Assembly: GCA_011033025.1 (NCBI GenBank)
Contig: WFMF01000005.1
Coordinates: forward strand, 868,001 to 932,000
Direction: 5' to 3'
Origin: Beroe forskalii
Taxonomy: Eukaryota; Ctenophora; Nuda; Beroida; Beroidae
DNA: 64,000 nucleotides
The notes beneath the pieces were generated by a model that was given only the letters and a program-made list of their open reading frames with translations, ran no database searches and was not told where the DNA came from. A program made the translations under genes and the position numbers. Of this stretch, positions 12,401-21,391 are shown piece after piece (the first letter of the stretch is position 1; every line of letters begins with the position of its first letter).

Positions 12401-14507
12401 TGAACAGGTAAATTAGCGGTTTATTAGTTGGTTTATTGATAAGTTGATAAAAGCTGACTAAGGACTAAAAGACGATGTCAAAAGGCACCGCATTGGTAAG
12501 TTATCTTACCAATTGTTTACAATAAAACTCACGAAACATCTGTTTCATGCTCAGTGGAAGGGCAGTGCTCCTGTGATCAATTGTCTACTGTCTAGTTACT
12601 ATTGTCTTGTAGTATATTGTCTTCTATTAGAAATTTCCGGCAGTCGGGATAATAGAAATATGTAACAATTTCTTTCTTGTTTCCAGGGTTCAATGACTTG
12701 TTAAGTTATTGTCTAAGGCAATTGTCGTGCTTTCAAAAAGACTTATATCTATTCTTGTTGTTTTGACGCTAGTGCTCTTGTTTTGTCCATCGGAAGCAAT
12801 TTTCTTTTTGTCCTGGTTAACGTCTCCTGGGTAACTAGCAGTCATTCTTATCATAACACATAGGAATGGTGTTCGATACCATGAGGTCTATGCTTTCATA
12901 TCCTTCTCTCATGGGGCTCAAAAGCAAAATATCATATTTTAATGAACCCTCATCAGACACTAACAAACTTGTTAGACTACTTTTCCCTAAATGAACAACT
13001 GCCACAACTTCACTTTGAAGTATCATTGTACCTTTGTAATAACTTTGAGGTGAAGTTACGACGGTCGCGTTCTTTCTCAAATCACGGGTTTTGTAGTAGA
13101 GAATCGTCTACCGCCACTGAGGCTTGCCAGCCCCTTGATAATATAAAGTTGTAACCCTGAATCAACTCATATAAGTTAATCAATACTAAAAACCCTCAGA
13201 CCCCGAAGCAAACGATCTGTTTTACTGCGTGGTGTACCTAGCTCCGGGGGACTACCATCTCTTCCACAGCCCCTGCTCATGGACTGTTGACAAAGTCATT
13301 CACTTCCCTGGTAGGTTGAATATGTGTCAAATAGTGCTGACACTTGCACACATCAAGTTGTTAGATCTAAATACTGTACTTCTTTAGATTCAAAAGCGTA
13401 AAATTGTTGGACATACAATAAAAAATGAATTTGGGACTCCTCAGGAAGGGGCAAAGAATCATGAATTTGTTCCTAGATTTCCCTAATCCACCACCATTTT
13501 CCCAGGGACGCTGATGTCAGTGAACCCGTCCGTGTGTAAGTTGGTGCGTAACGTGCTGATCCTGAACGAGCGAGTGCTCCTGTCAGGGGAGTGGGAGCAC
13601 GGTTACTTCTCCTACACTGCAGTGGGTGCTACTAACGTCGGCTCTATCAAGATAAACTTCCTCCAGGTATGGAATGGGGTGCCCTACAATTGGGCTGGGG
13701 ATCTCATGGATGGTTAAACCAGATCCTCGTCGATTCCATCACCTTTCCTATCACCCTGAAAAATTCCGGGGTTTCGGCTGCTATTGTGGTAGTTATTTGG
13801 GCATGCTTCCAAACTACCTCTCTGTTTTTATTTATAGAATTGATTGAAAAAAGAGTCAGGGTTTAACTGAACCCCCTCCCAGGACAAGATCAAGACAAAC
13901 CAGGGGTTCCTCACCTTCGAGAAAGACACTGAGATAGAGGTCCTGCCCAAGCAGCACATGGACAGGGGCGAAATGGTGGGCGGCTTCAACTTTGGCTCAA
14001 CCATAGTCCTCATGTTCGAGGCTCCTCGATCTTTCCAGTTCAACTTCGCAGGTAAATTTACAATTCAGAGACAGGTCCAATTAGTGGTATGTGGCGCTTT
14101 TTGTTGATCAGTGATCAGCATTGAGATCTGAGCAGCATTTGTGAAGTTTAGAACTTTAGATTTTAACGAGCTTTCTCTTTTTGGGATGATCTTTCCTTGC
14201 TTCGTCATCGTTTTTTTAAATTTTTTCTAACCTTACCCATTCTCCAGCTGAGGAGACGGTTCGTCTGGGCCGGCCCCTGGGTCACATCACCACGTCCTCC
14301 TCCACGTCCACTGACGACATCCCCCTCACCGAATTCACCTCCCTCCTCCGAGGTCAGCCCTTCCTCCACCCTCCCCAACAGCAGGAATCATCCCTAGGGG
14401 AGGAGGAATCAGAGTTCACTTCAGACACAGACACTGAGTCTTCCAGCGAGGACTGCGAGTGGAGCGAATCATCAGGGTTCGTGGAGGGAAGTGGGGGTAC
14501 GAGTTGA
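3415..14507 (+). CDS. PISD: Phosphatidylserine decarboxylase, ten-exon model
   Basis: PISD makes phosphatidylethanolamine from phosphatidylserine, usually at the mitochondrial inner membrane. Exons by eye: 3415-3443 (least certain), 4932-4978, 5182-5288, 5533-5729, 6079-6202, 9318-9438, 13200-13310, 13506-13666, 13883-14051, 14248-14507. All phases agree and give about 441 residues (human about 409). A hydrophobic segment near residues 40-58 could be the membrane anchor. Family hallmarks follow in order: [18 protein letters not shown] (catalytic Asp about 173), [13 protein letters not shown] (His about 228 and 231), [11 protein letters not shown], and [14 protein letters not shown]. The FGST Ser (about 338) is where the proenzyme self-cleaves to form the pyruvoyl cofactor; the family norm is LGST. 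After the catalytic core there is an extra tail of about 70 residues rich in Ser, Asp and Glu. Introns 5 and 6 each hold an antisense intronless gene, and intron 1 holds a MULE. Identity is firm; exons 1 and 2 are tentative. Confidence 0.9.
3623..4835. mobile_element. MULE (Mutator-like) derivative, copy 1
   Basis: A 1.2-kb element bounded by TIRs built from short GACATTTGACCCCCCGACA-like words. It is flanked by a perfect 8-bp target duplication, TGATATAC, at 3615-3622 and 4836-4843. An 8-bp duplication and an internal remnant resembling the C-terminal end of MULE transposase both support Mutator-like origin; hAT elements also make 8-bp duplications. The subterminal regions are tandem arrays of the 15-17-bp word CATCCCCCGACATTA. 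It lies in intron 1 of the PISD model. A second copy is at 44166-45112. Confidence 0.75.
3768..4361 (-). pseudogene. MULE transposase C-terminal remnant with proline-rich front
   Basis: A 197-codon open frame inside MULE copy 1. Residues about 68-175 resemble the end of MULE transposases, with [13 protein letters not shown], a [13 protein letters not shown] block and [12 protein letters not shown]. These correspond to the family pattern of an NN-E-WH segment followed by HP-IW. The catalytic DDE part is absent. Residues about 25-67 are low-complexity proline, serine and alanine, where copy 2 instead has normal transposase-like sequence (YFERTWIG), so the front here is replaced or degraded. It cannot encode a working transposase. 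The open frame may be partly maintained by base composition. Confidence 0.6.
6539..6544 (-). terminator. AATAAA polyadenylation signal for the nested receptor
   Basis: TTTATT on the plus strand reads AATAAA on the minus strand, about 150 bases past the stop of the 7TM receptor gene. Position and orientation suit its mRNA 3' end. The hexamer alone is weak evidence in this AT-rich intron. Confidence 0.35.
6690..7727 (-). CDS. Divergent rhodopsin-type 7TM receptor, intronless
   Basis: One 345-codon open frame with seven hydrophobic segments at roughly residues 22-47, 56-81, 99-130, 137-158, 206-232, 246-270 and 278-302. Class-A-like marks are visible: Asn40 in TM1, Asp66 in TM2 (VADTL), an LRT triplet near 123-125 where DRY is usual, and an Asn in TM7 ([10 protein letters not shown]) near the NPxxY position. 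The extracellular N terminus is short, with one N-glycosylation sequon (NDS); another (NGT) lies before TM3. The cytoplasmic tail is about 40 residues. The ligand cannot be guessed. The gene is single-exon and lies antisense within PISD intron 5, as expected for a retrocopy or a lineage-expanded receptor family. The start chosen is the only Met before TM1. A plasma-membrane receptor is likely; the subfamily is unknown. Confidence 0.85.
   Translation of the reverse strand: MLPLVNAAPLNDSNRPIIAEILVKLSPLIIFLCIQSIVLNTFVIRFYWRQPRRLIPLLFLCIAVADTLTALGNLALIGTLIRADQLDDYYEGEAVFNGTVVFFALGIFWNTCSIFYNLLLSTLRTYIVIVKIPSIKATVAVVAICLHQAIWLALLAIDVKGMLDVHPSYPDHTVLFAVIERPFVGSFLYTLASSWNLRKVYEISTATFALISYLVPVVLVMISMVVPVILLLRQEDEDRDRRAMTLTITLVSLLFCLCNCVSAVVTMIEVFHLISVNFWILAVASTVMPLTNAAFCPVILILRSHNLSRDVSSLVEKVRRVFRRSNTSEEQECEVPLITDGQINS
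8019..9317 (+). repeat. 32-bp minisatellite, about 41 units, ending at a splice acceptor
   Basis: Units read approximately CACTAACTCATGTCTATCAC followed by GCCAGGTGCTCC, repeated head to tail with one short unit near 9060. The array runs to the acceptor AG at 9316-9317 of PISD exon 6. The last unit continues into the exon as GTGATCCC, matching the GGTGATCCC and GGTGCTCCC of earlier units. Each unit therefore contains a branch-point-like CTAAC, an AG (or variant) at suitable distance, and the first exon bases. Roughly a dozen units keep CCAG; most carry CCTGG or CCGGG, which removes the AG. Short open frames within it are accidental. Confidence 0.9.
9824..12124 (-). CDS. Secreted papain-family cysteine protease with kringle and PAN-like modules
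   Basis: A 766-codon intronless gene, antisense in PISD intron 6. Layout: signal peptide (1 to about 19); I29-type inhibitory propeptide (about 25-100); papain-like C1 domain (about 128-345); kringle (364-446); PAN-like Cys module (449-509); second such module (536-596); kringle (618-700); third module (703-764). Catalytic residues are present: Gln142, Cys148 in [10 protein letters not shown], His291 in [11 protein letters not shown] and Asn311 in RNSWGKWWG. The two kringles are near-identical in their cores ([30 protein letters not shown]), indicating a recent internal duplication. The propeptide suggests a secreted zymogen, with the C-terminal modules tethering it to a surface or matrix protein. 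Papain proteases normally end at the catalytic domain, so the C-terminal extension is the odd part. The initiating Met opens directly into the signal peptide. Confidence 0.88.
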   Translation of the reverse strand: MTPPSLLVLLTLLVTTEQLCYTPKELQAIFKEKLAELEVMGVVKNADKWGSSEKKQHFDEFSRFAEMVKKHNDDPNTKWVAVLNEFSMMTPAERRAYLGANTNTSHVEDDALGLEKRAEVEDPPEERDEVDWSHKLPPVKNQGGCGSCWIFGAVAPLEYQINKDRDEVVSLSEQHYLDCVTESQEGGNGCAGGWPTQAYSWTMANDNMIARTEDYDAYHGVDGPCKTVAQTGMGEYRLIGYTYISGGDEGLKRAVANPKYGVMSCAIGVTNSFYSYGAGVYYEEGCSSVNHAVDVVGYGILDGEQYWNVRNSWGKWWGDGGYIKMKRGHGLSTCALASSAHFPLVSKGDEGFAPFYDNEVGKECRDPDDTTGTSYRGSVNRSKSGFLCQKWTSQTPNEHSYTPEEYVGKGLGNHNYCRNADGYSSLWCYNSEGTSPRWEICEVPLCRDCKWNITEGVQGMDKADAFVECETNANCAGVTCDGDEFCWLNLSPEDEQTLRFGVYAKENNCSNAEVASADSVTLVERLTDESSPNMTCEWVEKVQGTHIFNKEDAMKQCEISDTCEGIFCDTHRSCWLKLSSNGTAFEKEYTVYTLACKEHTDAGDEPSKYWDHTLGKECREPEDTTGGEYRGTVNQTVSGNPCQKWTSQTPNEHSYIPEDYVGKGLGHHNYCRNPDGYSSLWCYNSEGTSPRWELCEVPVCKKCEWEETVVGDVAYTKEGAINTCLEDIDCKAFSCRGDYDCWLNYETADFSEKRMTEYTKKTSCRS

Positions 14508-14967
14508 GCAGCGGGAGACTGGGAGTATGAGTATCGTACATCCCAGATCTTGATAAACGTTGCAGAGTTGGACTGTGTGTCGTGTGGGTGCCACACTCGA
14601 CACCTTGTTTGCAGAGACTGATAGTTTATAGTGGTCCAAGAAACAGAGAAGGTTGGAAGAGCTGATACGTGTATAAACTGTGACGTATCTCAAGGAGACA
14701 AAGACTGGTTTTATGGTTCGCAGACCATTTTTATTCCTCTAAGGGATCGCTGAAGAAACAGTTATGGGGTGGGTGGTATTAACTAAAAATAGAATAATTT
14801 TAATCAATGACAAACATGTTATCATAGAATTATTCTTTTAAAATGACATCAAGGATTTTTAATTTTTATATTTATTGATCCAGGATAAATCATTTCATCA
14901 TATATGATACTCTTTGATAGAATTTGACTGTATTTGATTTCCCTTACACCTAATTAATACGTTCTTT

Positions 14968-14973
14968 AATAAA
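14968..14973 (+). terminator. AATAAA polyadenylation signal of PISD
   Basis: AATAAA lies about 460 bases after the PISD stop and is followed within 30 bases by a GT-rich stretch (TTTGCGTGGTGTCTG), the usual arrangement for an animal mRNA 3' end. Confidence 0.55.
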
Positions 14974-16100
14974 GTTTGCGTGGTGTCTGAGAATGTTCTT
15001 GTACGTGCACGTCAGTTTTACGTGCGTCATCTGATACTGATACACATGCGTAAACGATGCTCAGAATTCTCATTCTCGCAGTCGCGACACCTGTATATTG
15101 CTTTTAATGTAAATGGTTTTAATTTGACGCAGTAATTTATTATTATCAATGTATCATTGAGAGGAACGCGGAATATACCTTCGGGGGACTCTGCAGTAAT
15201 TCGCTCGTAAATCCGTATGGCTAGTGATTTCAAATTCACCAATCAGAAGCCTTTTGGAAATGATGATTATAATTGCATATGATTATATTTATTGAACTTG
15301 AAGTGGATTGAATGGATTTCGATTTCAACTCACCTTTTAATTCTTGATTAATATTATGAAAAGCATAACTGATACTGATAGGATTTTGATACTGATACAG
15401 TAAAGAAGCTGCATTCTGCAACTGCAGTTGAACTTGAATTGTGAACATGAACATGACACCCGATGAAATGTCAAATATTAACCAAGAAATTTAATTGTAT
15501 CAATTACAATAGATGAATTGAATTTTATTAAGTGAATGCCTAAATTGAAATGTGTCCAGTGTCTAAAAAAATCTCGATAATTTTATTATTTTATATTTTG
15601 CAAATTTTTTCATGTGTTGATTTTGAAAAAGCTGTGTTTAAATGCTCAAGAAATAAGATTTACCCATATGTGTGCAGACCGCTCGATTGAAAACGACGCA
15701 CGAAATTGTGTGCTTTTGACGGAATTAATATAGAAAGTTGAAGCGCGGCGCGCAGAGGAAATCCGCACGTCTTTATGAATATGATTATCGAGGCCTCTGT
15801 CTATGGAGCGGTCCGCAAACATGCGTTTCAATTTCGCCGAATCTATCAGTGGGACTGGGACCGTGGTTGCTAAACGTGTGGATACTTTAACTAATTACAT
15901 TAGTAATTTAAGGGAATGCTGGAATTGTCGTACAATGTATGACCCGCTGACGCCAGCCGCTGAGAATCAGCGCGGCGCTGATTTGTGATTCTCGAGAGGG
16001 TGTCAACGTCAGACAATACTGGAATAGATTTTAAGATTTCCAGCGCGTGTTGGTGCACTGTGCAGACTGCACTTTCAGGAGTTTTTAAACCGAGTTTTAT
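14974..16100. other. AT-rich intergenic stretch
   Basis: No gene recognised; only short random open frames. Near 15660-15840 there is a poor inverted similarity around a GAGCGGTC(C/T)GCA word, which may be the edge of the GC-rich dispersed repeat that follows. Confidence 0.5.
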
Positions 16101-16760
16101 ATCTTCATTCGACGGACGTTGCCCCGTCTATTTCTTCTGACTGGATGGCTATCAAGTTTGCTAAACACGTATATCCCTGTGTGGCTCGCGCGGCGCGCTT
16201 CCCCAGCACAGGGGAACTGGAAGCGTGTCCCGTGTGTGTCCCGTAGGGAAGCGCGCGGCGCGTACACACACCTATGCGGGCTTAGGAACTATCTAGTGCA
16301 GAGGTTGCAAACTAGTGACGTCTTGTCAGACGTTGTCTGACGCGCCCGCCGAAGGCGTAGGGGTCAGACATCGGGTCAGTCTCCCATATAAACGGGAGCC
16401 TTCATTATCTATGACAATGACGTCACTCAGAAAAATATAATTAAGCGCATCTGGCGCTTTAAGCAGTAAGGTTAGAGTTCTGGTTAGGGTCAGGATTTGT
16501 TAGGTTTAGGATAAGGATTAAGGTTAGGGTTTTGGTTAGGACAATGGTTAGGTTTAGGATGCAGAAAAATTGACGTTTAGATCTGTGACGTCACTCAGAG
16601 CCGTTTATATGGGAGACATACCAGACATCGTTTGCCACATGCTATGTGTCCCTGTTTGTTCGCGCGCGCGCGCGCGCGCCTTTTCTTCGAAAAGTCACAA
16701 ACAGGGCCACACAACTTTGGTATTCCCGCCAAAAACTCGGGGCGCATTTTTTACGCCCCG
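16100..16760. repeat. GC-rich dispersed repeat, copy A
   Basis: A GC-rich block with many GGCGCGC words inside AT-rich DNA. About 40 bases from 16108 (CGACGGACGTTGCCCCGTCT and what follows) recur on the opposite strand near 41870-41910. An internal inverted pair around CGCGGCGCGCTTCCC and GGGAAGCGCGCGGCGCG lies at about 16190-16265. Related blocks are at 26480-27070 and 41780-42130. No coding capacity is recognised; probably a non-autonomous element or its remains. Confidence 0.55.
16379..16617. mobile_element. Small inverted-repeat element with telomere-like interior
   Basis: A 17-bp perfect inverted repeat, GTCTCCCATATAAACGG (16379-16395) and its complement (16601-16617), encloses about 205 bases. 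The interior (about 16468-16560) is a degenerate run of GGTTAGGG-like words. TGACGTCACTCAG occurs near both ends in the same orientation. It looks like a MITE nested in the GC-rich repeat; no target duplication was seen. Confidence 0.55.
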
Positions 16761-17112
16761 ATTAAGTGATTAAAACCATGTTCGGAAATAATTGCCTGCG
16801 ACGCGCACATCTCAGCAGAATTCTATGAAATTTACGCCGCGCATTCTCAATGGATACACTCAAGCTTCATATAACTTTGCAAATATTGGACATGCCGGAA
16901 CATGCCTAAGGCATGAGGCTTCTCAGAGGAAAATGGTGAGTCGTTGTATATTCGTATATTATATTGTGCTTGTCGCTTGCATTGTAATTTTTGTCGATGA
17001 CCGTAACCCCGTTGTCAATCAGTTAATGATTATCTAATTCGCTGAATAAATGTAATAAGATGATCTAATTGATGCCACTGTACTAATTGATGTCCTGCCG
17101 GCAAAGATGCTT

Positions 17113-17880
17113 ACTCTGATGGCCCGATGCCGGGATAATACTCACTCACTCTGACCCCGGGATAATACTCACTCTGATGCCGGGAAAGTACTCACTCTGA
17201 TGCCGGGATAATACTCACTCTGATGCCGGGATAATACTCACTCTGATGCTGGGATAATACTCACTCTGATGCCGGGATAATACTCACTCTGATGCCGGGA
17301 TAATACTCACTCTGATGCCGGGATAGTACTCACTCTGATGCCGGGATAGTACTCACTCTGATGCCGGGAAAGTACTCACTCTGATGCCTGGATAATACTC
17401 ACTCTGATGCCGGGATAATACTCACTCTGATGCCGGGATAATACTCACTCTGATGCCGGGATAGTACTCACTCTGATGCCGGGATAGTACTCACTCTGAT
17501 GCCGGGAAAGAACTCACTCTGATGCCGGGATAGTACTCACTCTGATGCCGGGAAAGGACTCACTCTGATGCCGGGATAATACTCACTCTGATGCCGGGAT
17601 AGTACTCACTCTGATGCCTGGATAATACTCACTCTGATGCCGGGATAGTACTCACTCTGATGCCGGGATAGTACTCACTCTGATGCCGGGAAAGTACTCA
17701 CTCTGATGCCGGGATAATACTCACTCTGATGCCGGGATAATACTCACTCTGATGCCGGGATAGTACTCACTCTGATGCCGGGATAGTACTCACTCTGATG
17801 CCGGGATAGTACTGATCACTCTGATGCCGGGATAGTACTCACTCTGATGCCAGGATAGTACTCACTCTGATGCCGGGATA
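17113..17880. repeat. 23-bp minisatellite, about 33 units
   Basis: Head-to-tail copies of ACTCACTCTGATGCCGGGAT plus AAT or AGT, with few substitutions. The array is interrupted at 17881-20634 by an inserted foldback element, and part of a unit (ACTCACTCTGATGC) resumes directly after it. The array is therefore older than that insertion. Confidence 0.92.
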
Positions 17881-17883
17881 GTA

Positions 17884-20631
17884 AGGGGTCATTCATAATA
17901 ACTAAGTATTTCTCAAGTAATTACTAGCGAATAATTACTTAAGATTTTCTGGTACTCAAATTTGCTATTCATAAAACTTGAGTAATTATCGCCATGTTTG
18001 GACTCAGACTCGTACTAAACTCAGCTCGAGTATTTCTCCAACCTAAGAAAAAGCTCAGTGAAATTGAAAAATACTCGCGAGAAAATACTCAAAGCCGAGC
18101 TTCGAAGCAGCTTTCTAACTGGCTAGAGTTCCCTGTTGCCTGTTTCACCGAGTGGAATAAATAAGATAACTGATTGAAACGATTGAATTTACTTATCTAT
18201 CACGAATTACAATGTCGTTAAAGCTAAAATGTGACATCATCATCGTGTCGAGGTCAATCCAACGAATAAATTCAACAGCAAATGATCAAAATATGTATTG
18301 ACAGTCTTAATAACGGTCCGAATAGCACTGATAGAGCAAATACGCATTCCTTCAACGATTGGGTGGTTGGTATGCGGGACTCAAATATCAATGAAATTTC
18401 TAGTTTGATAGTGTACCGAGAACAAAAACAATTTCAGATCACACAACTGCCATTACCCAGCTGATACTTGTATACGGTTATATTCATCGATCTTGAATTG
18501 TGCGCTCAATTTGATACACAAAAGCAATGTCACTAGTAAATGAAACAAATTAGAATAAAACAGAGCAATACGCCGTATTCATAGCGGTTCAAGTCTGCGT
18601 TATCTTTATTTCGATCCTCCAATCAGAAATCGGGCATAGATCCGTTTGCCACAAGTTTGTCCAGGCGCCAGTCTAATGCAGGTCTAGCGCCGGTTTAATG
18701 CAGGTCTAACGCCAGTCTAGTGCAGGTCTAATGCAGGTTTGGCGCCGGTTTTGTGCAGGTTTAGCGCCGGTTTAGCGCGGGGCCAGCGCCAGTGTAATGC
18801 AGGACCTGTGCCACTCTAATGCAGGTCTAGCGCCGGTTTGGTGCAGGTCCAGCGCCGGTTGAGCGCGGGTACAGCGCTGGTGCAATGCAGGTCTAGCGCC
18901 GGTTTAATGCAGGTCTTGTGCCAGTCTAGTGCCACTCTAATGCAGGTCTAGCGCCGGTTTGGTGCAGGTCCAGCGCTGGTTTAGCGCTGGTCCAATGCAC
19001 CTCGGATGCTATCTCAATATTACTTATGCATTTTATACAGATTTGGCGCCGATTAAATTATGCAGGTTTGACGTCTTTTCATGCATGTTTGGCGCTGTTT
19101 AAATGCAGGTGCAACGCCATTCCAATGCAGGTTAGTTACCACCGTTAGCCATGGTAACGTCCGTTAGGGACTACCGGTAACCATGGTAACGTCCGTTAGC
19201 TCCCATCGGTAACCATAGTAACATACGTTACTACGTTAGTGACCAGTGACCACCGTTTACCATGATAACCCACGTTAGTTACCATCGGTAACCATGGTAA
19301 CCCACCTAAGTTACGACCGGTAACCATGGTAACGTACGTTAGCTACCATCGGTAACCATGGTAACCAACGTTAACCATGGTAACGTACGTTAGTAACCAC
19401 CGGTAACCATGGTAACGTACGTTAGTAACCACCGGTAACCATGGTAACGTTCGTCAGTTACCACAGATGACAGATAACCATGGTAATGTACGTAAGTTAC
19501 CATCGGTAACCATGGTAACGTATGTTAGTTACCACCGGTAACAATGATTAAGTACGTTAGTTACCACCGGTAACTAGAATTGAACATGCTAAACCTGCAT
19601 GAAACTGGCGCCAAACCCGCATTGGAATGGCGTTGCACCTGCATTAACACAGCGCCAAACATTCATGAAAAGACGTCAAACCTGCATAATTTAATCGGCG
19701 CCAAATCTGTATGAAATACATAAGTAATATTGAGATAGCATCCGAGGTGCATTAGACTGGCGCTGACCCCGCGCTAAACCAGCGCTAAACCTGCACAAAA
19801 CCGGCGCCAAACCTGCATTAGACCTGCACTAGACTGGCGTTAGACCTGCATTAAACCGGCGCTAGACCTGCATTAGACTGGCGCCTGGACAAAGTGGCAA
19901 ACGGATCTATGCCCCAGAAATCAACTCTAAAACAAAATAAACATTGTAACACGGATGGAGTAATCAACCGCGTCTGAGTGGCGCCACTTATGTACCGTGA
20001 TTGAAACGAACGTGATAGAAACGAAGATAACCTACGGTTGTTTCAATTATCTCATTCTCTGCTATTGGTTCAGCGCAGTCACGTGACGCGCGCACGTGAC
20101 CTACAAAGACCAATCGCTGAAGCGCACAAATCTATGATCGAATGTTATATACGGTGGAATATAGGAGTGGAGATAAGGAGTTTGTATACGAAGACTGACC
20201 CGTGGTCAGTAATAATACGATCAAAAGTTATTCTACGGCGAGTGCAATAACAAGGGTGAAAGGAAAATTGTTATCCCATTTGTAATTGTCGAAGTCATCG
20301 ACAAAATGACTGTTTTTGCATGGCCAACCCTGTCAAAATACACACGAGTATTTATTCTGAGAAAATGAAAACGATACTAACTCTCGGAGTACTTGTTTTG
20401 AGCATTTACTAAGTTTATGAATACCAATTTGAGTACTAGTATTTAGGGGCGAGTAAATACTAGTTTATGAATACCGATTTGAGCATGAGTTTAAATTTTG
20501 AGGATTTACTCGCGACGAAATACTCAGGCTAGTAATTACTAAGTATTATGAATAGCAAACGTCTACTAGTACTTAGAATTGTAAGAAAATCTCACAATTT
20601 GAGTATGAGTTTTGGTTTATGAATGACCCCT
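17884..20631. mobile_element. 2.75-kb foldback element inserted in the minisatellite
   Basis: The ends are AGGGGTCATTCATAA and its complement, flanked by a 3-bp target duplication GTA (17881-17883 and 20632-20634). Inside the ends are scattered copies of words like TATTCATAAACTAGTATTTACTC. A second, inner pair of inverted arms spans about 18634-19132 and 19590-19915. It starts with GATCCGTTTGCCAC and is made of GCAGGTCTAGCGCCGGTTTA-type tandem words. The centre is a palindromic minisatellite. No open frame of note is present, so it must depend on another element for movement. A 3-bp duplication is compatible with PIF/Harbinger-type superfamilies, but assignment is not secure. Confidence 0.8.
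19133..19589. repeat. Palindromic minisatellite at the foldback centre
   Basis: About a dozen irregular units of 30-36 bp built from GGTAACCATGGTAACGTACG and TTAGTTACCACC. GGTAACCATGGTAACC-type words are near-perfect palindromes, so each unit can fold on itself as well as on its neighbours. The array sits precisely between the inner inverted arms of the foldback element. Confidence 0.8.
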
Positions 20632-20659
20632 GTACTCACTCTGATGCAGGCCAGATCTA

Positions 20660-21275
20660 GAGCTCGTCTTTTCCATGAGCTGACTGGTGGATAAGGTTGG
20701 TACATATAGTGATTTGTTAGGTATTCGATCATGATTCAGTTTTTGAGTTTTCTGAACGCCAAAAGTACAAATATGATACCGACTCTTACCTTATTGGCCT
20801 TTATTTAGCCGGCCTTTTTAACCGGCCCTTTTTTAACCGGCCCTATGGACAAAAATCGAACCATTTTTGAACCATTATAACCATTGGACAAAAATTTTTC
20901 AAGCAGTTGCCAAACTAAAAAATTTTTGCTCAAAAAGAGCCACGAAAATCAATTTATACTCAGCAAATTGCATAAAAAACCTAAATCCCGGTCTGTTATC
21001 ACGATTTAGGTCATTACATGTGTTATTATATAATGACGGTAAAATGAATTTAACAGTACATAAGCCAAGTAATAAAAGTTTCATTTGGCCTAAATTATCT
21101 GGCCTTTAATTTAATCGGCCCCATTTCAACCGGCCATTTTTTAACCGGCCCTTTGGACAAAAATCTCAAAGTCGTTTTAGTCCTTAAGGGCCGGTTAAAT
21201 AAGGGCCAATAAGGTATACTCTTATACTTATACTCTCTACGATTTTACAGGTCACATGGTTTTCTACTCCGAGTA
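20660..21275 (+). repeat. Local duplicate 1 (partner near 25812-26015)
   Basis: The segment containing TTGTTAGGTATTCGATCATG, GAACGCCAAAAGTACAAATA, GATACCGACTCT and later CTACGATTTTACAGGTCAC recurs at about 25812-26015 with moderate divergence. In this copy a TA-flanked MITE (20789-21214) separates the two halves; in the partner a short unrelated stretch lies there instead. The conserved TTTTACAG followed by GTCAC may be a splice acceptor of a duplicated exon, but no gene could be built. Confidence 0.6.
20789..21214. mobile_element. CCTTATTGG MITE, copy 1
   Basis: A 426-bp element with terminal inverted repeats CCTTATTGGCC...GGCCAATAAGG and subterminal TTAACCGGCC words, flanked by TA on both sides (20787-20788 and 21215-21216). 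TA duplication and short TIRs suit a Tc1/mariner-type non-autonomous element. Copies 2 and 3 are at 24372-24680 and 32281-32711. Confidence 0.85.
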
Positions 21276-21391
21276 TGCCATTGACGTACCACTGCACCCT
21301 TTTCACGCCCCATTGCTGCATGATGCTGACACTGAAACAAACTGAAACTGAGGACCTGAAGGAAAGGTTGGTGTGTTACCAACTAATTATT

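Noticed and set aside
19133-19589. Centromere or origin core
   Set aside because: The palindromic array is confined within one foldback element with target duplication; nothing suggests chromosomal function.
21251-21370. Terminal exon starting after TTTTACAG (HMVFYSEYAIDVPLHP)
   Set aside because: It looks coding-like, but no upstream exon fits, the acceptor block is duplicated elsewhere, and the family is unknown; too weak to call.
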